From Limnephilus marmoratus (lineage: Eukaryota > Arthropoda > Insecta > Trichoptera > Limnephilidae), in contig OU862913.1 in NCBI GenBank assembly GCA_917880885.1, positions 2,294,001-2,358,000 on the forward strand: a stretch of DNA of 64,000 nucleotides, given 5' to 3'. Shown here in pieces: positions 31,911 through 44,803 of this stretch; position 1 is the stretch's first letter; each line of letters starts with the position of its first letter. Below the pieces are notes generated by a model that was given only the letters and a program-made list of their open reading frames with translations, did not search any database and was not told the DNA's origin. The position numbers were made by a program, and so were the translations under genes.

Positions 31911-33750
31911 ATCAAAGCAATTTGGGTAAAATACATATTAGTGCAGATGAAATAAAATGTTTTTTGACTAAAATAGATTCCAATAAGGGTCCAGGTCCTG
32001 ATAATATTCCCCCTTTCTTTATCAGTTGCTGTGCAGACTCTTTATGTTTACCGCTTTATATCATTTTTAATGCATCCCTAACCACGGGAACTTTTCCTGA
32101 TCTGTGGAAAGAGGCACATGTGGTGCCAGTATTAAAATCGGGAGACCAATCTTTAATTAAAAATTATAGGCCAATCAGTATACTATCCTGTTTTGCTAAG
32201 GTTTTTGAATCTCTTATATATAAAAATATTTTTTCACATTTTAAGCCCCTTCTCTGCACTAGGCAACATGGGTTTGTTCCTCAAAGATCAATCAACTCAA
32301 ATCTTTTGGAATTTTGTAATTATGTGTGTAATTCTTTTAATGAAAGATTACAAGTAGATACAATTTATACTGATTTCCAAAAAGCTTTTGATAAAGTTAA
32401 CCACTCCATCTTACTAAAAAAACTTGAACAAATTGGAATACATGGAGACCTATTACGCTGGGTGAAATCATATTTGTATAACAGAACTCAATTAGTTCTT
32501 ATTAATGGATACAAATCATCCCCTATTGTTGTAACTTCTGGTGTACCACCGGGTTCAAATCTTGGCCCCCTGCTTTTTCTTATATTCATAAACGACCTTG
32601 GCTCGAAATTAAACTGTGATTATGCTTTTTTCGCTGATGATCTTAAAATTTTTCGTAAAATTAAGTCTCCTTCCGATCATCAACTGCTTCAAAATGACCT
32701 CGACACACTCAATAACTGGTGTACTGTCAATGATATGCACTTAAATGTTGATAAATGTTACATTTTAAATTTCACTAGAAATAGAATTATAAAGGAGTAT
32801 TCTTATGTTATCAATAATATAATTCTCAAAAAAGTGTCTTCAATAAGGGATCTAGGAATCACTCTTGATTCTAAATTCATATTTGATGTACATATTAACG
32901 ACATTAAGTGCAAATCATTAAAAATGATGGGATTTATTCACAGAATATGTAAACCTTTCAAAGATCCTCAATCAATTCTAACTCTTTACAATGCCTTAAT
33001 TAGAAGTAAACTTGAATATGGAAGCACTATCTGGAATCCACATTACTGCAAATATGAAAACATTGTAGAATCAGTTCAAAAAAAATTACTTAGAATGTTA
33101 TCCTTCAAATGTGGACTACATGACCATCTCAGATCATACGACGTACGTCGTGATTACTTCAAGATTGATTCACTTAAAACTAGAAGGCAATTGACTGATC
33201 TAATATGTTTACATAAAATTATTCACGGCCACCTTGATACTAAATTATGTCTTAGCAGTATTGTAATAAATGTCCCCAATTCCCATTGTTTAAGACGCCA
33301 TAACATTTTTCACATGAATACATTCAAAAATAATATCGCATACTTTAGCCCTCTGACACAGATGTGTCGACTATATAACAAGATAGAGTGTGATGATGTG
33401 GATATTTTCGTTGATAATTTGTACGGGTTCAAAAAAAAAGTTCTGGCGCTGTTAAAAAAAAAATAATAACTAACTAATTATATTGTGTGAATAGTCTCTT
33501 TATGCATGCCTCGCGTATTTCATGTCTCTTACCACTCATTGTATGTGTTACTCGAGTGACCTTGTATATAATTATGTATTTGTATTTGTGATGTTCTTGT
33601 TTCTGTAATTGTATGTATATGTATTTAATTGTATGTAATTTGTAGATTTTTTATAATTGTGAAATAACTGAGTTTTTATAACTGGATAGTTCATACGCAA
33701 GTGTAAACATCTGTAAAAACCCAGTATAAATAAATAAATAATAAATAAAT
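31889..33750 (+). mobile_element. LINE-D, 5'-truncated, RT domain open
   Basis: An uninterrupted frame of about 525 codons ends at 33466. The first codon of the frame is TTG, so this is a truncated ORF2 rather than a true start; the endonuclease is missing. RT segments in order are NKGPGPDNIPPFF, NYRPISILSCFAKVFE, YTDFQKAFDKVNH, SGVPPGSNLGPLLF and FADDLKIF (catalytic YADD/FADD box). The C-terminal domain includes LEYGSTIWNPHY. The usual GVPQGS Gln is Pro here, a change likely to harm activity. A ~260-bp 3' UTR ends in TAAATAAATAATAAATAAAT. It looks like a relatively young but dead jockey-superfamily-type copy. Exact clade was not assigned. Confidence 0.88.
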
Positions 33751-34085
33751 AGATACTGTTTCACTTCCACTCATTATTGATAGAAACCGCCGCTGGAAGG
33801 TTTACTTACCAATTAGCTGATGATGCAGCACACAGACCAAATGCAACTATTATAATAATGAGAGAATTCTATATCGTTTATTTATTCAAAATACTGGACT
33901 AGAATAAGTTTAATCGAAGATTATGAATGTACAATAACCTCGTGAGGCCAAAACAATGATTGTTTTACTCTAATCCTCAGGGTTATTCGCTTTTGGGAAC
34001 GGCTTATACAGCTCTCATAGAAATCCTTGTGTCACCCTCACTATCATAGCTGGAAATATTATCAAAAAGGTGTTAGAAACCAAAA
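33751..34085. other. Unassigned sequence
   Basis: Nothing is recognised. Confidence 0.3.
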
Positions 34086-34790
34086 ATAACACAACTAACT
34101 AACTAACTAACTAACCATCACGCCGTTTCTCCGCAGAGGTAGGCAGAGAGGACGGACGGCCAAACATCCCGGTCTTGGCACACATTCCTTGCCTCGTTTC
34201 CATTCATACAACGTCTCATACATTCTCTTCTATTATTCTGACTCTTGACATGGCCCGACTCAAGTATTTGATTCACTTGGTCGTGCCATGTCTTTCTTGG
34301 GCGTCCTCGACTTCTTCTACAATTCACATTTGCGTCATATATTCTCCTTACACTACTTTCCTCGTTCATTCATTCTACATGCCCAAACCATCGGAGCGTT
34401 CCTTTCTTGATCTTACTCATTACGCTTACATCAGCCTTGCATTCTTTGCGGATTTCCACATTTCTCACACGATCATACATGGTTTTACCACACATATGCC
34501 TCAGGGATCTCATTTCTACAGCGTTCAGTCTACTTTCATCCTTGCTCTGCCAGTTCCATGTCTCACTGTCATACATCAGGGTAAGTACCAGTACTCCATT
34601 ATGGACGGCTAGTTTCGCGTCTTTGGACAGTTTTTTGTTGGTGCCAACGGCGTTCAGTCCTCCATTAATAGAGTTACCTGCATTCACCCTTCTTTCAATA
34701 TCTCTATCAGCCTTCCCATCTCTCGTAAACCCACACTTCCCAAATAAACAAACTCATTCACCTGTTCCAAGTATTCATCTATCACATAAA
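34086..34790 (-). mobile_element. LINE-C, 5'-truncated antisense copy
   Basis: The minus strand encodes NAGNSINGGLNAVGTNKK, LTLMYDSETWNWQSKDE, LRHMCGKTMYDRVRNVEI and GTLRWFGHVE, then (frame break near 34370) MNEESSVRRIYDANVN, GRPRKTWHDQVNQIL and SAYLCGETA. The 3' end is a (GTTA)n run, seen here as CTAACTAACTAACTAACTAA at 34092-34117. RT catalytic motifs are absent. The copy is about as complete as the 13131 copy over the shared part. Confidence 0.85.
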
Positions 34791-34799
34791 TAACACAAT

Positions 34800-35075
34800 T
34801 TATATTGAAATCCAAAAGTTAACCACAAAAGCATTAAAATGCACACCTTTATGAAAACAAAGTTTTGCATCCCAATTTGAATAAAATTAATGAAACATTG
34901 GAAATTTTTTATTACTTATATTACCTGAAACAGAAAAAAAAGCCAAGTGACGATAACGTTTATAATATATCTAATTAAATTGTGCTTTTTATTTTTTTCC
35001 ATTAAAGTTGTATTTAAAAATTAAGACCTAATTTCAAATGAAGTCGAACCATTCAAATAGTATATAAAAATATAA
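34800..35075. repeat. Dispersed repeat, copy at 52045
   Basis: GTTAACCACAAAAGCATTAA and TTTGAATAAAATTA recur near 52065-52150 in the same order. Confidence 0.55.
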
Positions 35076-35175
35076 GTGGATAAACAGGTCCTTAAAACAC
35101 GCGCGATTTTTCGAGCACGACGGCGTAGCCGAGTGCTCGAAATAAAGCGAGTGTTTTAAAGACCAGTTATCCACG
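35076..35175. repeat. Nested ~100-bp palindrome
   Basis: The outer arms GTCCTTAAAACAC (35088-35100) and GTGTTTTAAAGAC (35151-35163) extend outward with GTGGATAA/TTATCCAC. The inner arms are TTTCGAGCAC (35109-35118) and GTGCTCGAAA (35133-35142). The core is GGC-GTA-GCC. Confidence 0.8.
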
Positions 35176-36529
35176 AATACTTTACGCTATTTTTTTTTAT
35201 TGGTACACTTTGAAAACATAAATATTGATATTATTATTAAAAATTTGGAAATAAGAACTATTAATGAATTCGTGATGTGACATCACAATATCTTGTTGTC
35301 ATGGAAATGAAAAACACAAACATTAATTTGCAATCTGTCACATAAGATTAATAGTTGACATCACAGTTTTTACTAGTTATTGTGTGTTGTAAAATGAGTT
35401 CTAACATTGATAATTTAAATACCAAAGCAGAATCGCGGTTAATACCTGAAAAATCCAAATTTTTTAAACATTTGTAATGTTTTATTTGATGTTTAAAATA
35501 TTCCTGTCAGATTTATAGTTAAAAGTTGACATTTAGACTTCATATTTTGGTGATTTGTTGATGTTGCCATGGTAACTTTAAAAAACGCGCGTTCCATAAA
35601 GTGCGATTTAAACACGCTAGAGCGTACTTTAAATGAGTAAAAAAGGGCACCAATAAAAAAAAGAGTTTTTAGTTTTCGGATACGATCAGAAATATAACGT
35701 TTATTTGGTTTTTATTGCACAGCGGAGGGGTTAAAAAGTAACAAGTTGCTCTTTTATCAATTGTCTTCAAATTTTTTTCATATCTAGCAAGTGTAAAAAA
35801 TACCAATTAGGATATGAATTAGAGCATTGCCCTGGTGGTCACGGGAGACGGCTGATATCACGCTGGAGAGTTATGCTGATGGAAGAAAAATAATAATATT
35901 TAATGGAAGAAATAGAGAATTCTACCAACACATCATCAGACATGGATTGCAATTTGATAAAATTGGTTGGAAAGTTGCAATAACAAAATTTATAGCTCTT
36001 TTCTTGACCTTCACAAGAGATCAAATAGGAAAAGCTAATGGTGCAATCTATGAGCATATTGGTTCCGTCTAGTTCATGCAATGAATGGTAATATCAATGG
36101 CAATGGTCAGCGGAATAGTTCTTTTGTTAAAAACCATTCACCCTAAAGACCCAATCAACTGCTGGGTGTTAGCTCCTATTCGTACAGCGCACTAACCTCA
36201 CACTCCACACAATTTATTTAATTTTGTTTTTAGCTTTTACAGAAGAGGGAACGAAACACTTTATATTTCCACCGTTCCCCGATACTCTACACGAGAATAT
36301 GGCCACAGGTAATCAACGAGCGATGTTTTCTGGCACACGAAGGTTATTGGAAAATACGACAAAAAACATAAAAACACAATAAAAAACCAGTGAAAGGTGT
36401 TGACAATAAAACAGTTCCGATATAATGGGATAAGAAAATACACGCTTTCAATTTCAGAGCGCTCCGTAAAAGCGCTGTTGCTTCACTTCAAACAAACAAC
36501 ATAAAATAACAGTTAAGTGAACATTTTTT
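35176..36529. other. Unassigned sequence
   Basis: No gene is recognised. An 81-codon open frame at 35827-36072 has no family motif and no supporting splice context. Confidence 0.3.
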
Positions 36530-37060
36530 GCAAGAGCTTCGGCAAGGGAAGGGCTGAACTGAAATAATTATGAAGAGATGCAAGACATCTCTTGTTAAGG
36601 CTCTGCAACCGGTCCCGAAAAGAAGAAGATAGAGAGATACGAAATTACGAATGTTAGAGGAGAGCGCTAACATTTGCAGCGACAAAATCGACGCAAAAAT
36701 TGCGAAAATGTTTAATAAAACACGACTCGTTTAAAATAGAGCAAAAAGCTCGCGGGCATTATCTTAAACAGCATTTAAAGAAACACTATGAATTTTTTCA
36801 TACATATAACTTGTAAAATAACTGAAACAAACATGTTAATAATAATTTTTGGAGCATACTTTACAATTTTTTTCTATCGAGGGAATTTTATATAATTTGC
36901 GTTTCGGCGCGGGCAAAGTCTAGATATTATCTTCAAGAATAACATATATTTTTTAAGAGCTTTAAAACTTACCGTGTTTAAGGGAAATATGTAATAAATC
37001 GGTACAAATCCGAGTTGCGGGCCCTTAAACTGTGAAACTAATTAGTTAGCCTTGAGATTA
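36530..37060. repeat. Dispersed repeat R3, copy 1
   Basis: GCTCGCGGGCATTATCTTAA, AACACTATGAATTTTTTCAT and AAGAATAACATAT recur at 38450-38700 and, inverted, at 54350-54660. Confidence 0.6.
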
Positions 37061-38449
37061 TCAAAAAGATATCACACGGGATCTTTTTGAAAAAACTCAA
37101 AAAATGTTTTAAAATAACTCTTCAGGTTGGCCACATTTTGGACTCGCGCTCGCGAGTGTTTGCAAATTGACCAAAATATGCCGGAAACACTCTAGTAGGT
37201 AATTTTTATATGTTGTATAAAAAATAATGAAAATATAAGAAATGTTGCTAAAGCGGAATTATAATGCCATCCTTTCAGGGGAAAACGGGGGTCACTGCAC
37301 AGATACAGATTTGAAAGGGTCAGAGGACATGACTTAAGTGTAATTTTTAACGTTTCATACAACATCCCCATATTTACCTTGGTTTACGGTACACATTTTA
37401 AAACGTTTATTTATTTTATTTAAATGAATTATTACGGCAGTTTGGCAGCGGTGATTTCACTGGAAGGGTCTGGGAGCTTATCTCTGAGGGAGATTTACGG
37501 GAAGCAGGTCAGGAATTACGAGATCATAAACTATATTACTAAAGGCCATTGTTTAGGCTTTTAACGTTGCCCTTTTTGACCTTATGACTTTTGTTGTTGT
37601 TGTCAGTTTATGAAATATAATTTGTCATCCATTATGCTATCGGGAGATCCGAAATTGCTATTTTCCACGCTTTTTGTATATTTATGTTTCTATTGTGTTC
37701 ACTGTTTGGTGTTAAATGATGTTCAGGGCATATTCAAATCTTGAAATTTGTGTTGTATTCAGATCTTTTAGTATTAAAAAAGGCTGTCAGGTGCTAACGA
37801 CGACTTTATAAGGAGAATTATTGTTATTTCTACAATCCTTCGAAAAAATGGCGTAGTCAAAATTTATGGTGCATTTGGCGCTTTTTTTATTGGTTATCCA
37901 TGAGGTTTCAACTTCTTTCGATAGATGTCAATAGGTTAAATAGATAGGTAAAACGAAGTTCTGCTATATTCCAACAGATGGCAGCTGATTTAGTTATCAG
38001 AAGATTACCATCTATCGCCATTCGTGTCTCAGGTACGAACGTTACCAGGCTCGATAAAAGACTTAGCTATCGAGTAAATATTACAATTACGCGTATTTAT
38101 AGTTTCAATAAAATTGCATATTATTTTTTTATACTAAACGCCAACGTTTTGCTAAACACAATCAGCTTTACTAATAAAAACACTTCCCAATTGTTAGCGA
38201 TGTTTTATTTACACATTGACTAATAACTGCACAATTTCTTTTTCGAATTATTACAAATATATATTTTTTTAAATGTGCTGTGAATTAATTGGCAACATTG
38301 TATTTTGGCAGACTGGAGCATGCGCAGCGCCGAGCGCGTGAGATATGCATCAAAATGACCGTTTAGATTTGTGATTCAAATTATTTTTTTTTTCTTCATA
38401 ATTTCTTGTCCAATTTTACCAATTAAGATATTATAAAACACGATTGGTT
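37061..38449. other. Unassigned sequence
   Basis: A+T-rich with no feature recognised. Confidence 0.3.
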
Positions 38450-38700
38450 TTAAAAGAGAAAAAATCTCGCGGGTATTGTCTAAAATAGCATTTAAAGGAA
38501 CACTGAGAATTTTTCGTAAGTACATATACATATAACTTGAAAAAAGCGTGTTTATATTAAAATTGCCGTTTCACTGTGAGGAATGTATAGATATTATCGT
38601 CAAGAATAACATACAGTTTTTGAGAGCTCCAAAATTTAAGGTATTAGGAAAATATGTAATCAATCGATAGAAATGCGGGAAGCCGGGCCTTAAACAGCTA
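38450..38700. repeat. Dispersed repeat R3, copy 2
   Basis: It shares TCTCGCGGGTATTGTCTAAA, AAGAATAACATACAGTTTTT and GGGCCTTAAAC with the 36.5-kb copy. Confidence 0.6.
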
Positions 38701-39507
38701 TATCGGTAGTTACGGAACAGACACTATCAGCCCCCGTGGGGCCGGGGTCATTAAAGGCTTAGCTAATGATGTATTATTCAAATGTTCTGTCAGGCAATCC
38801 ATTAAATAGATAAAGAGGCCAACTAATAGTAACAGGAAGGGAAATGCGGTTGCAATAAAAGTTGATAAACAAAAAAATATTTTTAATGTTGATTTGAGAG
38901 AGATTATTTGATTCATTTCATCAATGTTTGGAGTGCTGGATAAAGTTAATCATTTAATGTTTTTAATCGTATTCTTTGGGTTATTTTTCCATGTCTTTGG
39001 CTTCAGGTTTTATTACATAATACCGAGTGTTCAAAATAAACAATACTAAATCAGTGCTCGGAATCTAATTATGGTCAATTGTCTCAAATTGTTTAATTCT
39101 CAAAGTTAGTAATCTCGGATTTGCGGTGAAATTCCCCACACAATAGACCCTTCTAACTGAAGCAATTGTAGAATTCCACGCTGTTTAACTGCTTTACTCA
39201 AATTTCATTTGTTTGGAACAGTTTGTAGGAAAGTTGAATTAGAGGACGATCTTGTTGTAGTGTGGAGAGGAGTGGGATCATGTAGCAAGGGGAGATATAT
39301 TCTTAGAACTAATTCGAGATGATGTAAACAGTAGAAAGTGGAATAATTAGTATGATTTATTATTTGAGAGAATATTAAGAAGGTCATGTAATAGAAAATA
39401 AAACAAACAAAAGTAAAGTGGAAAAGGTTTGTTAGTTTTATAATGGTGCTAAAAGAAGTTAAAGCCAAACACTGTGTTTTATTTTTCATAAGGGCCTCGT
39501 GGTCCAA
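38701..39507. other. Unassigned sequence
   Basis: No gene or element is recognised. Confidence 0.3.
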
Positions 39508-39888
39508 ACACGAGGCCCTGAGGAATAAATCCCTCTGGGTGAATGTTATCTTTGGAGATGCTATTTGAATGGTTTTTTTAGGGAAGGAAAGGGGAGAAAG
39601 TTCTAGGAAGGATAAATGTATGAGAGTTAGGTAGGAATCTGGGGGTTAAGCGTCCAGGAGTAAAGGACGTATGAATCCACCCCTCCCACTGCGGTGCAAG
39701 GAGATGGATCTAGAGAGTCCGGCTAGAGAGGTCCAGTCCACCACGCTGTGGGTGGGCAAAAAAACAAACCTCACCCTGTGATCCCGGGAACCCGTGCTAA
39801 ATCACCATTTGGCGTGACCTTTGGAAGAGGTGTTGGTTATCCAATAAATGGTTCCCGGTGCGGCGGCACCCATACTCACCTCCAAAAT
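39508..39888 (-). repeat. SINE-A, tail degraded
   Basis: The copy runs from ACGAGGCCCTGAGGAATAAA to CCATACTCACCTCCAAAAT. Its hairpin tail is only partly present. Confidence 0.65.
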
Positions 39889-39996
39889 TTAAATGAAAAA
39901 TTGAATTCAAGATGCAAAACTCAAAAATTTGTTTCTTCAACCATAACAACTAAATAATACCTTTTTCCAAGACGCAGAGTAAGCAACAGAATTCAC

Positions 39997-40514
39997 TGTA
40001 ACTCCTTTAGTTACCTCCTCCGCCGGTAAAGAGAACTATAGCGGGGCATTTATATAAAAGCCACACTTTTCTTCTATAAACACAATTAAACTTTTATTGG
40101 GTGGGTACAATCAATTACACAAGTAGCGAGTTCAATAAATGTAAAAACAGTGGTAGCTTTAACGTACCAACTACAACAGTTGCTTTATGGTTATTATCAC
40201 TATAATAACTCCAAAGGACACTTGTTATCCTTAATTACCTACTCGTCACTTTATACAAAAGATTCACGAGTTCCTTGAAGCCGCGCGAGCTGATCTCGGA
40301 AGGCGGACTTCGACTTTTACTATTTTCCTGGAGCTTAGCGCGGGACTCCCCGGCAGGCTAAAAACACAAAACTCTAAGGTTTCGCTTGTCTTTATATACG
40401 TTTAGCCCGCTGCCCTTGTGGCAGCGGTAGTAAGAGACAACCAATGCAAGACAGAGAAAGTATTCGAGCGTGAACACTTCTCAAAATGCGCTCGAAATAA
40501 CTATACTTGTTACA
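39997..40514 (-). mobile_element. Probable solo LTR
   Basis: Read on the minus strand it begins TGTAACAAGTATAG and ends GGAGTTACA, so TG...CA with a 6-bp inverted end TGTAAC/GTTACA. It contains GCTAAACGTATATAAAGAC (TATA-box-like) and, further on, CCACCCAATAAAAGTTT (polyadenylation-signal-like). Length is about 518 bp and G+C is higher than the flanks. No PBS, polypurine tract or coding sequence adjoins it, so it is called solo. A clear target-site duplication was not seen, which lowers confidence. Confidence 0.5.
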
Positions 40515-41644
40515 GAACTGTATATTGCACTATTAACTGTGGTCAAACTCAGGGCTATTACCTCTAGGTCCCGGAATGGTTATCAAAAACTCGGGTCTAG
40601 ACAGTCATTGTAAAAGACAAAAACAAGAGGGTCATAATAATTTTCAAATATTTGAAAGATTCAAATATTGGTATGATTTGTTTATCGATTTTCATTATAA
40701 TATCGAGCCGATCAACCAATCCCAATCCCTAAACGATTCAGGACATCCCCGTTCTAGATTACAGCAACAGGTTTTACTTGGGAAGACATTAAGCCAATAT
40801 TTATTTTTAATCCCAAAGGGCGGTGAGGTTAGGAAGATTTGATGGACGTAGATAGGAATGATCCTTAATCTAAATTCATTGGCAATAAAATGGATGGGAA
40901 TACATAATTTCAAGAAATATTTAAGATTTATTTACTACTTATTAATTATTAGCATTCCTAGAACCTTAGGTCTTTTCAATATAAAAAAAACATTATTAAT
41001 TAATTGACTTTTTAAAATATTATCTACTTTTTGATAGACCGCTGGCTCCGGGAGTATTTGCGCGCCCAGCATCAGAGCCTCTAAGAGTACGAATATCTGA
41101 TGTAGTTAAATATTCATTGTAAACCTTACGATAACGTAAATAAAGCTACTTGTATTCTCGAAGAACCTCGATCTTATTTGAAGTTTTCCTAACATATTTT
41201 AAGTAGGTTTTCTTAATCACTGGGATTCAAGTATATTACATTCATAAAGAAGCATGTTAACCGCTTCGAAAAAAGGGGAAGACCCTTGTCCCTTAGTTAT
41301 AACTATAACTTGAGTTAAGTACCTGCAACGACTGAATATTGATTTCTCGACAAAAATAATGAAATATTCGCGTGTTGGAGGCTTCAACATGACACCTTCC
41401 TTTAGGTGAAAGTAATAGCTGGACAGACAGGGATAGTGAGATAGGTGTTGTTGTTCATGAACAGATCATCAGCGTGACTGCTTTTCAACACGCAACCGCT
41501 GTCATGTCAATCCCGCTAATAGGTCATATCCAAACACAACTACACTCAAATTCCATGTAAGTTGGTGATTTTGTTTGCAGAGATCTCAACGCGCGACGAA
41601 CAACACGAATATACTCTAACTTTGCGATGCTCATAAGTGGAACC
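40515..41644. other. Unassigned sequence
   Basis: No gene is recognised. An 88-codon open frame at 40576-40842 has no family motif. Confidence 0.3.
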
Positions 41645-42600
41645 AGACATGTTTTTCGAATTTATTTTTCGAAATCAATTGTTCGGATTTCAGTTTTTCG
41701 AAAGACTAGTTTTTGGAACAGCAATTGGCCGAAAGACATATTTTTAGAATTTGTTAATCAACTTTTAGAAAATGTATTTCACTTGCTTATTTATTTATTT
41801 ATTTCAACGCCATAAAATGGCTATTACAATCCGGTAATACATGATGCATGATACACAGTGGTACACAGGAGGGTAATTATAATGATAATAATGTACATTA
41901 GACAAAGTACATATGTATGATAACAACTAATATTTAGTTACAGGATACAAATATGTTTTACAACAAACAAAAAAAAAAGAATATGAGCTCGTACAAAATA
42001 CACATTTTTATGCAGAGTAAAAATAAGGAAATAAAGGTGACTTCTTAGAAAAATTCTCAACATCAAGTATAATATATCTACTTTACTTTTATTTGTACAC
42101 ATTGTTGGATTCTAGGAATTGGCTAAAATGGAGTAACTTAGTAATAATATTATTGTTACCTTCAGTTGAAATTACTGCAGTTCGAAATGACTACAGGTAC
42201 TGCTAGTTAGTTCTGCTTTTCAGGGCTGTCAGTTAGAGAATCAATAATGAATCATTGGTTTAAAAATAGTAATTATGAAAAAAATAAATATTTATTAGCT
42301 ATCACTTAACTAGTCTGTCTGATAGTTAATATAAATGAAGTAAGTAGTTTGGAATCTATATTAGAGTATGATATAGACGCTGTGCAGACGAACACTATTA
42401 TACCTAACATTAATTATGACTAACGAGATACTGTAAGGTTAGGTTGCTGATTTTGTTCATCCTATAATAAAATACTCTTGTACGTACTGTATACATACTT
42501 ATATCAATTCGAAAAACTAATATTTCTGTCAACTGATGTTCGAAAAATTGAATTCGAAAAATTGATTTCGAAAAATCGCAATTCGGTCAATTTACCTAGA
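41645..42600. mobile_element. Possible second fold-back element (TTTTTCGAA repeats)
   Basis: The left end (41650-41760) has repeated TTTTTCGAA and the right end (42508-42597) has repeated TTCGAAAAA in the opposite sense. Shared longer pieces include TTTTTCGAAATCAATT. The interior holds a possible antisense LINE 3' end (41795-42080, TTATTTATTTATTT-type start). Confidence 0.4.
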
Positions 42601-43342
42601 ACCCTCATAAGTTATGAGAAAATACTTGTGCATGCATTCAAAGAAAAAAAAAACATTAAAAACGGCTTTCACAATCGAATTTGTAAAGAGAGTGAATTTT
42701 GGGTACAGATAATTGACAAGTCATTAGAGGCAAAGAAAAATAGAAAGCAATTTGCACTTAGTAACCTCGAAGAAAAGAAATTACGAAAGCAGGGGAAATT
42801 TTGTGAGGATTATGATCCGAACTTTCAAATTGGACGTTCGGTAATGATAGCGACCAAACAATGAGTATAATGCAGGGAAAAGATGTTCCGGAGTGTAGCT
42901 AGAGGACATTAATGCTGTAAATTTTGTCTGAATGTACGAGTATATATTTTTATATCAACTGCAAATTAAAGAACTAGAAAGAAACTTTTAAAATACTCGA
43001 CAGAACGAGAATAATCCCAAGTTCCCATCCTTTCCAATCGCCTGCTCAGAATCAATCAAATCTAAATACTGGGAAGAATCTGATACGATAATTTAATTTG
43101 ATCTGGTAAATAAATTAAACAATTTCCGAGTGAACCGGATATGCAGTGTATTAGCCCCCGGCTTCACTAAGTGCGGCTTCTCGGAAGAAAGAAGCAGATA
43201 TTATAATGATGGGTTGGGAGAAGTGTGAAGACAGAACACATTGTTAGCACAGAGCATCGTGGAGAGAAGGTTGGTGTGGTAAAGTGGTGATGGACTGTTA
43301 GTTCACAGGATTCCTCAAGGACACAGGAATAGTCGAATAATA
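42601..43342. other. Unassigned open frame and flanks
   Basis: An open frame up to 42864 (about 85 codons beyond the repeat, rich in Lys and Glu) ends ...GRSVMIATKQ. It matches no family I recognise, and its start lies within repeat sequence. Confidence 0.25.
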
Positions 43343-43745
43343 TGACGGCCTCCGTGGTCGAGGGGTAAGGTTCTCGATTCGCAATCCGAAAATATCGGGT
43401 TCAAATCCCGACATGCGCAAATAAATTCTATTTCACGAATTTGTGTCATTTCACAATTAATTCATATAAAATAATCTATTTTATATTGGCGACATTTTCC
43501 AGAATTGACGATACTCTAAGTATTGTCCTGGTGTAAGACCACTATTCAGAATTGAAACGTCGCTCGAAATTGCTTTAGGAGTGTTTGGTGACCAGATCTG
43601 AATAGCCAGGTACTTCCCCACTTTTATCTTTCCGATCTCCTTCTCCTCCCAACCACTTTCAGCCTTGTATATACCCAATATACCCAAATTTATGACGTAT
43701 TAGTCTCACTGGTTCCAGATGAGAGCAGTTGAGAGTCTTATGCGG
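43343..43745 (+). repeat. SINE-B, complete
   Basis: The head has CCGTGGTCGAGGGGTAAGGT and TCGGGTTCAAATCCCG, good A- and B-box matches of RNA polymerase III. The body has GACGATACTCTAAGTATTGT, GACCAGATCTGAATAGCCAG and a 3' segment TCTCACTGGTTCCAGATG, ending near TGAGAGTCTTATG. Confidence 0.82.
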
Positions 43746-44803
43746 AAAAACTATTTGTTTATCCAGCTTTCAGCTTGCAGACAAATTAAATAAGATTTAA
43801 ATTAACTGGTTTACAGAGTCAGCCACTCTGTTGGAAGTAATTATATTTAAACATCTGGAGCACTGACACAATCTGCATGGTAATATGAGCTTTAATAAAC
43901 CGGCTGCCAATAGCACTGAACGTTATGAAAATTTAAATATTCTGCCAAAACACTTTACGTTTCAAAAGTTATTTCTAACCCCTTTGGTTAGGCATCATAA
44001 TATGTTTTAGTTTTTTTTATCTCGATTATTAATTAAAACTATTCATATCACAGGGTGGTTGATTGGCAGTCTCCATGTGCTTTTAGGGATACTAAAATGT
44101 ATTGCGCCCGTTTGAGCTGCGAATCGACCACCATGGATCAAAGATGGCGTTGATGTGTCATTTTCAATACAAAATGCGAATTATGCAAGATGTCATTGTA
44201 ACATGCGCAAAAAAACGCAAACTGCAAAATCATTGTAAGTTTGAATCATTGTGAATTTTATTCTCTCCGGATCAACTTGATAACCTAATCGGTGTCCGTC
44301 ATAATGTATTATTATCAAAATGTGCACCATTTCTAAAATGTGGAAAATACTCGCATATTATGATTCCCTCCTTTGGAATCTTCAAGCCAAACTTAGATAA
44401 ACATATTGGACAAAAATTAAGTCGGTTTAATGAACAATTATAAAACAATGATAAACTAACGTTTAAGACAATATTTTATGTATGCGGCATGTATCTTTTC
44501 TCGGAAGATTTTTTCAATGTAGATGAGTGTTTCAGGATGATAATTATTGCTTATAATAATTGTTTTCTAATAATAAATGTTTTGAAATTGACCACATTTG
44601 GCCAGCGAACGCTCGAGGGTGTTTTCAAATTGAGCAGGAATACAGAGTTCTGGGTGTTAGCTCAACTAACCATAGCAGCATTCAGGAATACAATGGAAGT
44701 TAGCTGAAATTAAACTATTTATCATTCCTTAAATACAATTCAGCCCCAAGGGAATAAACAGAAGAAAGGAAGATAAGTTTTAAGATTTTCACGGCCAAAA
44801 GCA
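43746..44803. other. Unassigned sequence
   Basis: No gene is recognised. Confidence 0.3.

Noticed and set aside
35827..36072. 81-codon open frame
   Set aside because: No family motif, and an antisense open frame overlaps it. No support as a gene.
42478..42864. 128-codon open frame
   Set aside because: Its first third is made of the TTCGAAAA repeat of the fold-back-like structure, and the rest matches no family I know.
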